Below, in pieces: positions 56,429-64,000 of a stretch of DNA of 64,000 bases. Below the pieces are notes generated by a model. It was not told the DNA's origin and ran no database searches. It worked only from the letters and a program-made list of their open reading frames with translations. Where the stretch lies: positions 62,001 through 126,000 of the forward strand of contig JAIOYW010000005.1 of assembly GCA_021740915.1 (NCBI GenBank). The letters are read 5' to 3'. A program made the translations under genes and the position numbers. This stretch comes from Ignavibacteriales bacterium (GTDB lineage Bacteria > Bacteroidota > Ignavibacteria > Ignavibacteriales > Melioribacteraceae). The stretch's first letter is position 1. Each line of letters opens with the position of its first letter.

Positions 56429-58261
56429 TTATTCGACAGTTACACTTTTTGCGAGATTTCTCGGCTGATCAACATTAAGACCCCGTTTTACAGCTATATG
56501 GTATGCAAGCATTTGCAGAGGAATAACGCTCAGAATTGGCATAAGCATTCTGATTGTATCCGGGATTTTAATAGAATATTCAACGAGTGAATCAATTTTG
56601 TTATCGTTCTCGCTGGCGATAGCAATAATCCGCCCTTTCCGGGCGCGTACTTCTTCAATATTACTTATTACTTTGTCATATACTGAATCTTTGGGTGCAA
56701 TGAACACGGCCGGCATATTTTCATCTATTAAGGCGATTGGACCGTGTTTCATTTCTGCTGCAGGATATCCTTCTGCATGGATATAAGAAATTTCTTTTAG
56801 CTTAAGTGCCCCCTCAAGAGCAACCGGGAAATTATATCCTCTTCCCAGATAAAGGAAATTTTTTGCATCTTTGAATTTCTCAGCAATCTTTTCGATTTCA
56901 GAATTGAGGGAAAGTATCTTCTTAATTTTTTCCGGTAATGATTGGATCTCGCGTATAATATTCTGCCCATCGACAAGACTTAAGCTCTTATGTCTTCCTA
57001 CCATAAGTGTAATCAGTGCAAGAACAATAAGTTGTGCAGTAAAAGCTTTTGTCGAGGCAACACCTATTTCCGGTCCTGCATGAATATAAACGCCTGCCTG
57101 ACTTTCTCTGGCAATTGAACTTCCAACAACGTTACATACACCCAGAACTAAAGCGCCTTTCCTTTTTGCTTCACGCATGGCAGCAAGAGTATCCGCTGTT
57201 TCTCCGCTTTGAGAAATAAAAATCAGAGTATCAGTCTTTTTGATGATTGGATTGCGGTACCTGAATTCGCTTGCATAATCAACTTCTACCGGCACTTCAC
57301 AGAATTGCTCAAGCATATATTCACCCACAAGTGCAGCATGCCATGAAGTTCCGCAGGCAGAAATAATTATTCTTTCGCTATCTGCGATTTTTTGTTCAAA
57401 ACCTTTAAGACCGCCTAATTTAGATATGCCATCTTCAAAGAGAAGCCTGCCGCGCATCGCGTTAAAAACAGATTCCGGCTGTTCCATTATCTCCTTAAGC
57501 ATAAAATGCTCAAAACCGCCTTTATCAACTTCATCGGCAGCCATTTCAAGCTCTACCACTTCCTTAACTGCTTCAATGTCCTTGATTGTTCTCGCATTAA
57601 ATCTGTCGCGGTAAATTTCAGCTATTTCATCATCTTCAAGATAGACAACCTGGCTTGTGTAGGCAACAATCGCATTAACATCCGAAGCGATAAAATTTTC
57701 TTCATCCCCTATTCCAATAACCAGCGGTGATCCCTTACGGGCAACGATAATTTTATCAGGCTCTTTGGAATAAATTACGGCTACCCCGTAAGTTCCCTCG
57801 AGGCTGTTTAATGCATATCTTACCGACTGGAAAAAGTTGTGTCCCTTTTTGAGAAAACTATCTATCAGGTGAACAATCACCTCAGAATCGGTTTCGCTCT
57901 TAAAGGTCACTCCCCTTTTCTGTAGTGTCTTTTTTAGTGTGGAGTAGTTCTCAATGATACCGTTATGAATTAGCGTCAGTGTCCCATCTTCGTTAGAGTG
58001 AGGGTGGGCATTGATTTCATTAGGTTCACCGTGTGTTGCCCAGCGTGTATGACCTATACCAACTGTTCCGTTTAGTTTATGTTCAATAACCTTCTTTTCA
58101 AGTATTGAAACCTTTCCTTTGCTCTTAATAATAGAGCATCTATCTGAATCAAGTACGCTGATTCCTGCGCTGTCATAACCTCTGTATTCGAGTCTTTTCA
58201 GACCAGATATTAAAATGGGGACACTATTTTTGTCTCCAATATACCCAACAATTCCACACAT
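56429..58261 (-). CDS. glmS: Glutamine-fructose-6-phosphate aminotransferase
   Basis: Makes glucosamine 6-phosphate, the entry to UDP-GlcNAc, so it feeds peptidoglycan and surface glycan. The 610 residues have the N-terminal glutamine amidohydrolase domain starting MCGIVGYIG (Cys2 nucleophile after Met removal) with RWATHGEPN and the HPHSNEDG loop. Two SIS sugar isomerase domains follow (about 285-600, with CGTSWHAAL and SQSGETADTL), and the C-terminal KSVTVE tail closes the sugar site. Its 3' end is 12 bp from the cDPG-synthase-like start, so it may share a transcript. No glmS ribozyme pattern is seen upstream. Confidence 0.97.
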   Translation of the reverse strand: MCGIVGYIGDKNSVPILISGLKRLEYRGYDSAGISVLDSDRCSIIKSKGKVSILEKKVIEHKLNGTVGIGHTRWATHGEPNEINAHPHSNEDGTLTLIHNGIIENYSTLKKTLQKRGVTFKSETDSEVIVHLIDSFLKKGHNFFQSVRYALNSLEGTYGVAVIYSKEPDKIIVARKGSPLVIGIGDEENFIASDVNAIVAYTSQVVYLEDDEIAEIYRDRFNARTIKDIEAVKEVVELEMAADEVDKGGFEHFMLKEIMEQPESVFNAMRGRLLFEDGISKLGGLKGFEQKIADSERIIISACGTSWHAALVGEYMLEQFCEVPVEVDYASEFRYRNPIIKKTDTLIFISQSGETADTLAAMREAKRKGALVLGVCNVVGSSIARESQAGVYIHAGPEIGVASTKAFTAQLIVLALITLMVGRHKSLSLVDGQNIIREIQSLPEKIKKILSLNSEIEKIAEKFKDAKNFLYLGRGYNFPVALEGALKLKEISYIHAEGYPAAEMKHGPIALIDENMPAVFIAPKDSVYDKVISNIEEVRARKGRIIAIASENDNKIDSLVEYSIKIPDTIRMLMPILSVIPLQMLAYHIAVKRGLNVDQPRNLAKSVTVE

Positions 58262-58490
58262 AGGGAAACCTCCACCGATTTTTTTTGATAAAAAAAATTT
58301 AGGCTATAATATAAGATATTTAATACGAAAATTTAGTGATCAGGACAGGGTCTGACCAGACGAAGAAAAAGAGAAAAGTTAATATGTGGTTTTATTGAGT
58401 ACAAATGATTTTTCATGTTCTTATTTTACTAAAATAAATAAGTTTCCTAACACAAAACAAGCGGTTTAAGCAGATTATTTTATTAACAAA

Positions 58491-58517
58491 TAAAGGAGGC
58501 GGAATAAATCCGCCCCT
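58491..58517 (-). terminator. Probable terminator after the second C25 gene
   Basis: GGAGGCGGA at 58495-58503 and TCCGCCCCT at 58509-58517 make an 8-bp stem with one G-U pair and a 5-nt loop. It ends 6 bp past the stop of the C25 gene on the minus strand. The T tract after it is short (CTTTATTTG). The 260 bp to glmS hold nothing else that I recognise. Confidence 0.55.
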
Positions 58518-58522
58518 AAATA

Positions 58523-61500
58523 CTACTTCACCTTTGCCAGTTTTTTCAATTCGGAGTAATGCTTATCCTTATAACTTGTATTCACTTTATAAAAATAAAC
58601 TCCGTTGGAAACCTCATCTCCATCCTGATCTCTTCCATCCCAGAAGATTTTGTTAAGATACTTGATGGCAAGCTCGGAAACCGGAACATCAATATCCCTT
58701 ATCAGTCTGCCGGCGATAGTATATACTTTAATATTCATTTCATCGGGCACCGTAGAACCAGTCAGAGTGAATGTAAAATAAGTATGATCGCTGAACGGAT
58801 TGGGATAATTATATATGTCCTTAACTTTATTTTCAGTATCAACAATAAAATTAACCCTGTACTCGGTTGAATCGAAGAAATTATCGGATGCATCTTTTGC
58901 AAAAACGGTCAGATCATAGATACCGCTCTCAAGTTCAGGTTTCCAGAGCAACGTTGCTTTGGAATTTGGATACGGTGTGTAATCGTAAATTATAGAATCT
59001 GCAGCAAAACTAATCTTTTTATTGTTAAGGTGAATAAAAAAGTCGGCTGTATCAAGCGCAAGCGGGCTGTTATCCGATAAAGAGATAAATATTTCAGGAT
59101 TGGGTCGGATAAGTTCTCCATTAATCGGTTCTTTGCCATCAATTGTAATATTAAAAACAGGATCAAGAGAATCCTTGGCGACATAGAAATTGTTATCTGC
59201 CAGATTATTAAAATTATAGAATTCAGGTAATTTAAGCGAAGCTATCGTCCTGACACTGTTTTTGAATAGGAGCCCATCCGTTGTTATTGTGTCTCTTGAA
59301 ATAACACTGCCCGAAGCAGGAATACTTAAATACTTTGAAAACACAACTGAATCAGAATTATTCAGGTAATATTCGAGTTTTACAGAATCTGCGATTGCAT
59401 AACCGATATTCGATACACTAAGGCTCATTTCAATTGGGAATCCCTGCATTATCGAATCGGGAGCGAACGAAAAATCCTCATCCCTAAGAATTATCTCAGG
59501 CAGAGATTCATAACTAACTTTTAATTTGGAAAGACTTGCCGGGTCACTGATTCCCGATGTAGAATCACCGAACGTAAAAAAAGCTCTTATGTACTGGTAA
59601 TCTGAAGTCCTGATAGAAGAGATATCTGTCGAAGATCCGACATCCTCAAAAAGATTTTCCCATTTCCTGTTTTGATTATCGTATCCCTGTACGTCAGTTT
59701 TTGCGTATCCGTTGTATCCCTGAGTGTTGATAACATATTCGAGATTTCCCCAGTTTGCGGCTGGTCCAATTCTTCCTGTGTATATGTAACCGCTGGATTG
59801 CTTATAATAGCCGGTGAATTTGTGAATCGCCGGAATGTAGCCATCAAGGGCGACAGAGGCATAGACAGCATCATTTTCAATATCATAACACCAGGCGTGG
59901 TATCCCTGGATCCCATTACCAGTGAACCACTGATCCTCATAAGCTCCGTTATTAAGATCAATTCTTCGCATTTTTCCTTCAGAATAATACTCGAACGGGA
60001 AGAAATAATGCCCTGCCACGAAAAATGCACTGAACTCATTACCCCAGCTAATGCTTTCAGTAATCAGGTCTGTCCTGGGTCTGTTCCAACCATTTTGTGG
60101 ATCAAAGGTCCTGATCACATAGTGGTCAAGTCCATTACTATCCTGAAAAGCCAGATTATAAACGTATCTGCCGTCTGTAGCAAGGTAAGAAGTCCCCCTC
60201 TTAACTTTGCCAGTGCCATTGTCCAAAATTCCGTCCGGCACAAATACATCTGAGGTCGAACCTGTTACCGGATTAATAGATTTTAGGAGAAACGGGTCAC
60301 CGGTGGAAACATAAATCCTGCTGTTTAGATAGAAAATCGAGTGTTTAATGAGGGCGCTGAAATTAGGGATAGTGTCGTAAACCTGCCCGTAAACATTACC
60401 ATTTCCGGTGCCGATTTTAAATATCGGGGATGGCTTTTCACCATTAAAAAAGGATTTGTTAGCGACATATAAATACGTGCCATCCGTTGTCATTGACGTC
60501 ATCTTAAAATTGGGACGGATAAGTGTAGTCACGGTATCAATAAGCCTTTCAGCCATTGGTTTCGGCGGTTTAATCTTTGTATCAAGAATAAGAGCTTTTG
60601 CCGAATCGCTATAAAAAAAATTATTCTTTGTAAACAGATCAAGCTGTGTGCCCTCTGCAAAATATCCAAAACCTGAAGTATTCGTAATTGTAAAAGAGCG
60701 GGTATCAGTCCAGTCACTGTATTTTTCACCATCTTTCAATCTTGTACGCCAGAAATAAACCCCCGGACTCAATGCCGATATTCTCCAGGAAACAAGCCCT
60801 TTATCAGCGATGATCGCATCTGTTGAAAAAATAACTGTAGCAAAATCCGCTTTGGAACTGACCTCAAAAAAGTATTCGAGATTCAGTCCGGCATAATAAC
60901 CAATATCAGCAAGCAGAAAATCGATGCTCCTTAAATTCGTAAAAAATCCATCGTTAGGTCTGATCACATTCGGTTCACTTAAATCAAAAACAGACATCTC
61001 AAATGAAGCTGAATTGTCTGAGGTATCCATTTCAGGAATCGGATTATCTTTATTTACCTCAACAGCAATATTAATAATCCCGTCAATACCAGGTTTCCAG
61101 AAAAAGCCTATTGAATCGATAGAAACAAAACTTGAAAGCCTTTTGCTGGCGATCATAAATGAGGTGTCACTTGTTGATGCAGTAAACTTAACGATTGCAG
61201 TATCTCCGGGAAAGATCCTGCCAAGGTTTCGGATCTTTGCCTGAACATAAACAGAATCGCCTAATAGAATATTTTCCGGAGTGATGCTGATCTCCTGGCG
61301 GCTGATACTGAAATCAGGTTTATCCGGTAATGCTAAAGTTAATCCAGGATCACCAAGGTATGAAAACAGAGCAATATTATCATTTTTGATCTTTGTCGGC
61401 AATCCGCCAAGGAAATTAATTTTTGAGGCAATCAAAGCATCGCCCATTACATAATTCCCTTCATCAAATAATTGTTTGAACAGGCTTTTATTTGCATCCA

Positions 61501-64000
61501 GCCCTTCACCCCAGAATGTAAGCCCTGTTGACCCCCAAAATCCTATTGATCCTTTTCCCGGTATTTTGTTGAAGACTTCGCCAAAAACATCCTGATTATC
61601 GAAATGAGCTGTATAGCAGGTCACGCTGCTGATAAATGGCAGCTTGTTTGAGTTTCGGAGTGCGTATATATCATCAGTATTGAAAACAAGATCCCATTGA
61701 TAACCGCCTCCATGTCCATAGAAATTTGCGATAACAGCGCCTTTATCAAATTCTTCTCGTATTTCAATTCGATCACCCTGATACTGCATATGTGCAGGTT
61801 TGTTAGGATATCTGAAAACTTTTGAGGCAGAATAACCATTCGGATTGATATAAGTATTCTCAAGATAAACACATTCATCGTTGAAACCGAAAGTCGATTC
61901 ATCTTCATTATCTTGTCCTGCTCCGATCAAGAGTATATTTTGTATCCAATCCTTATCGGTGACACCCGGATAATTTAATATTTTACTTACTAGTGTGTTT
62001 GCTTCTGTGGGAGTCTCACAGGAAATTCGTCCGATAGCTATATCGGGAATATAATCATCACCTGCAACGGCAGCAAGATTATTATCACTTACAGCAAACC
62101 CATATCGGGTGGAGTGATACATGAGCGATGGAATAAAATTGGGGCGGCTGGTGCTAATTATACGACGATAATCCCAACTCATATCGCCAAGCAGTGCGGC
62201 ATATGTCGGAGCAGGACTAGTCCACTCCTCAAATGTATATTTCAGGAAATTTTGAATTGCAGAAGCGCTGAGTAATCCGCCATTGAATTCATTATAAATA
62301 TCCTGAACATCGACTACCGCTACCCTGGCATTAGGGAAATTACTGAGATTATTCTTTCGGAAATTTGCAAGGTTTTGAGCCGCATCGCTGAAACTATGAT
62401 GTTTAATGATTATGTAATCAGCCCCATTGGTAATATTTCTGAGATCTGAATTATGATTCACAGAAATTGAATCAGGCTTTTTATAATAATCGCGGGCGAA
62501 ACAATAATACTCTGTCTTGTTGTATGTGGAATCACTGAAAAATATAGTGCCGTAAATATCATTCCACACCGTCAGTCTGTCAATCATTTCATTTTTTTGC
62601 GGGATATAAACTTTAGCAGAATCCCTGAAAAACTGCCAGATCTGATACCGTATAATACCATTAACGTTCGCCGGACTTGTAAAAAAGTAGCGATTCGTAT
62701 CAGCGCGGTTAAATCTCCAGTAATCAAATTCGAACCAGTTTACGCGGTATTCGTCTGAGAAAAAACCATTACATACTCTGCCGTCAGTCGATACCTGTAA
62801 AATATTTCCCGTCGGGTAAATTTTAATACTATCAGCGGTGTTCGAAAAATTTCTTTCAACAGTAATTGCATTTTGTCCATCCCAGTTCGCAAGTCCCAGA
62901 TATTGATCCGTGATATAAATATCTGCACGATGATCCGGATTACAGTTCAGACTTGTAATTCCATGCAGATTCACCCTCAGTGTCATGCTGTGATTATCGG
63001 AACTCATATTGCGGAAAGCATCGAAGTGCCCTTCGAAAATCTTTCCTTTTACTCCGCTCGAACCGTTTACTTTTCCCCAGTACCACTGGTCGCGGTTTCC
63101 ATCAACGGCATATCCCATCCTTTCAAATAATGTATCTTTTTCAAATCGGACGGTTGCCTGTGTATGCTTAAGCGTCCTCGTGAAATCTGTCCGATTTCCA
63201 CTTTTTTTGACATATCTTAATCCGTCGATTTCCCCGCTGAAAGTGAGCCAATAAATATTATTGGAAGTATAAATATTTAGTTTGGAGTTTTCTGAAGCCG
63301 GAGGTGGATACCCGACGAACTGAAGATAATCTGTGCCATTAAACAAACTATCCCCATCGTCAACAACATCGACCGGGATTTCCAGTCCTGAACTGTAGAT
63401 TTTTATTTTGGAGATTCTCAGGTTGGTGGTATCGTTCAACATCTTGGATTTGATATCGTCATAGGTGACTCTGTAAACATCTTTGTCCCTTACATATAAT
63501 TTTAGATATTTATGCCTCGGATTGTACCAGTAATCATCCTCAGAAGATGGTTTCTGAACTGTTTCGAATTTTTTTGCAATATGACTGAGGGCAAATTCTT
63601 TATTTAAAATGCTCCTCCTGATAAATTCTTCAGTAGTCTTATCACTAACCGGAATATATTCTTCACCGGAGATGGCTTTCTCATTATATTTTATCGAAAC
63701 TCTGATTCGGCTGTTGAATTTTAAAGTCCGTTCAACCGGATTGAATTGAAAAGGATTAATAAGTAATGTCGCGATTCTTGAATATCTGTATATAAAAGTA
63801 GTGGAAATCTCAGAGGGCTGTTCAGGGAAATTAATCGATCTTGAATATAATTCAGAGTTAAAATACAGATCATTAAAATTATCTTCCGGGTTTACGATAT
63901 CCTGATACGGATATATAAGTTTTTGAGAATAGGATTCAGATTCAATTATGCTGTAAGTAAGTAAGGGTTTCGAGTTATGCGGAATACCAATGTTAACACT
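58523..64000 (-). CDS. Second PorU/gingipain-like (C25) giant with propeller-like middle and T9SS sorting domain (5' partial)
   Basis: The frame is open to the right edge, so the start is outside. 1825 residues are visible, counted here from base 64000. The front has the propeptide-like NPFQFNPVERTLKFNSRIRV segment. C25 domain about 530-890 with His763 in YGHGGGYQWD and Cys795 in SSVTCYTAHF, a 32-residue spacing as in the other copy. Then a CARDB-like domain (about 895-1010), an FN3-like domain (about 1012-1110), a propeller-like stretch (about 1170-1420: DGTYLYVANKS, ATDGRYVYN), an Ig-like domain and the sorting domain from YPNPFSDHTY (about 1731). It is similar in front and tail to the other C25 giant but differs in the middle. 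It may be a sortase paralogue or a surface protease. Confidence 0.82.
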   Translation of the reverse strand, partial: SVNIGIPHNSKPLLTYSIIESESYSQKLIYPYQDIVNPEDNFNDLYFNSELYSRSINFPEQPSEISTTFIYRYSRIATLLINPFQFNPVERTLKFNSRIRVSIKYNEKAISGEEYIPVSDKTTEEFIRRSILNKEFALSHIAKKFETVQKPSSEDDYWYNPRHKYLKLYVRDKDVYRVTYDDIKSKMLNDTTNLRISKIKIYSSGLEIPVDVVDDGDSLFNGTDYLQFVGYPPPASENSKLNIYTSNNIYWLTFSGEIDGLRYVKKSGNRTDFTRTLKHTQATVRFEKDTLFERMGYAVDGNRDQWYWGKVNGSSGVKGKIFEGHFDAFRNMSSDNHSMTLRVNLHGITSLNCNPDHRADIYITDQYLGLANWDGQNAITVERNFSNTADSIKIYPTGNILQVSTDGRVCNGFFSDEYRVNWFEFDYWRFNRADTNRYFFTSPANVNGIIRYQIWQFFRDSAKVYIPQKNEMIDRLTVWNDIYGTIFFSDSTYNKTEYYCFARDYYKKPDSISVNHNSDLRNITNGADYIIIKHHSFSDAAQNLANFRKNNLSNFPNARVAVVDVQDIYNEFNGGLLSASAIQNFLKYTFEEWTSPAPTYAALLGDMSWDYRRIISTSRPNFIPSLMYHSTRYGFAVSDNNLAAVAGDDYIPDIAIGRISCETPTEANTLVSKILNYPGVTDKDWIQNILLIGAGQDNEDESTFGFNDECVYLENTYINPNGYSASKVFRYPNKPAHMQYQGDRIEIREEFDKGAVIANFYGHGGGYQWDLVFNTDDIYALRNSNKLPFISSVTCYTAHFDNQDVFGEVFNKIPGKGSIGFWGSTGLTFWGEGLDANKSLFKQLFDEGNYVMGDALIASKINFLGGLPTKIKNDNIALFSYLGDPGLTLALPDKPDFSISRQEISITPENILLGDSVYVQAKIRNLGRIFPGDTAIVKFTASTSDTSFMIASKRLSSFVSIDSIGFFWKPGIDGIINIAVEVNKDNPIPEMDTSDNSASFEMSVFDLSEPNVIRPNDGFFTNLRSIDFLLADIGYYAGLNLEYFFEVSSKADFATVIFSTDAIIADKGLVSWRISALSPGVYFWRTRLKDGEKYSDWTDTRSFTITNTSGFGYFAEGTQLDLFTKNNFFYSDSAKALILDTKIKPPKPMAERLIDTVTTLIRPNFKMTSMTTDGTYLYVANKSFFNGEKPSPIFKIGTGNGNVYGQVYDTIPNFSALIKHSIFYLNSRIYVSTGDPFLLKSINPVTGSTSDVFVPDGILDNGTGKVKRGTSYLATDGRYVYNLAFQDSNGLDHYVIRTFDPQNGWNRPRTDLITESISWGNEFSAFFVAGHYFFPFEYYSEGKMRRIDLNNGAYEDQWFTGNGIQGYHAWCYDIENDAVYASVALDGYIPAIHKFTGYYKQSSGYIYTGRIGPAANWGNLEYVINTQGYNGYAKTDVQGYDNQNRKWENLFEDVGSSTDISSIRTSDYQYIRAFFTFGDSTSGISDPASLSKLKVSYESLPEIILRDEDFSFAPDSIMQGFPIEMSLSVSNIGYAIADSVKLEYYLNNSDSVVFSKYLSIPASGSVISRDTITTDGLLFKNSVRTIASLKLPEFYNFNNLADNNFYVAKDSLDPVFNITIDGKEPINGELIRPNPEIFISLSDNSPLALDTADFFIHLNNKKISFAADSIIYDYTPYPNSKATLLWKPELESGIYDLTVFAKDASDNFFDSTEYRVNFIVDTENKVKDIYNYPNPFSDHTYFTFTLTGSTVPDEMNIKVYTIAGRLIRDIDVPVSELAIKYLNKIFWDGRDQDGDEVSNGVYFYKVNTSYKDKHYSELKKLAKVK

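Noticed and set aside
58262-58522. glmS ribozyme upstream of glmS.
   Set aside because: No conserved core or pseudoknot pairing could be traced. The element is known from Firmicutes and is not expected here.

Overview
The window is a stretch of AT-rich bacterial chromosome from the Bacteroidota/Ignavibacteriota side of the tree, most likely a member of the Ignavibacteria. Evidence: four proteins end in a type IX secretion (T9SS) C-terminal sorting domain with the YPNPF motif, two of these are gingipain-like (C25) proteins of the PorU type and one is PorZ-like. Several genes also have clear Shine-Dalgarno sites and at least two good sigma70-type promoters, which is less typical of core Bacteroidetes. 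The assignment rests on protein style, not on a marker-gene tree.

Layout. 1-5.6 kb: 3' end of a RecQ helicase, a lipoprotein, a rhomboid protease, pgk and gap with intrinsic terminators behind each, and a Crp/Fnr regulator. 5.7-11.4 kb: an operon of a GT-C membrane protein, a PorZ-like double-propeller protein and an ABC-F ATPase. 11.4-16 kb: ROK kinase, ksgA, mgtE, a duplicated four-cysteine protein with a small partner, and menaquinone methyltransferase. 16-22.4 kb: a six-gene minus-strand run headed by uvrA. 22.5-24.9 kb: YigZ, an Rrf2 regulator with an IscR-like Cys3His set, an O-methyltransferase. 24.9-30.6 kb: T9SS-sorted subtilase, tandem signal peptidases and lepA. 30.9-36.1 kb: metallophosphoesterase-propeller fusion, HAD phosphatase, beta-barrel, SGNH hydrolase.

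36.3-47.9 kb is the most distinctive part. A minus-strand operon encodes a Wzx-type flippase, four glycosyltransferases and a WecG/TagA-type transferase, and it runs with a 1-bp gap into a 1779-residue PorU-like C25 protein. In known T9SS, PorU attaches cargo to an anionic lipopolysaccharide, so surface glycan and sortase may be made together here. One glycosyltransferase in this operon appears to start at a rare AUU codon. A second C25 giant begins beyond the right edge (58.5-64 kb). The two share ends but differ in the middle: one has an ILEI/PANDER-like domain, the other a propeller-like region.

48-53.2 kb holds a DUF1232 protein, an HD-domain protein resembling the RelA/SpoT hydrolase domain, an M48 lipoprotein, a HEAT protein and then a gene-poor tract. 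That tract contains a DUF2200 gene broken by an in-frame stop and abuts the 3' end of tRNA-Phe. 53.2-58.3 kb: argF, arcC and a cyclic-2,3-diphosphoglycerate-synthase-like P-loop protein form a tight cluster, followed upstream by glmS.

No CRISPR array, insertion sequence, rRNA or replication origin was recognised.
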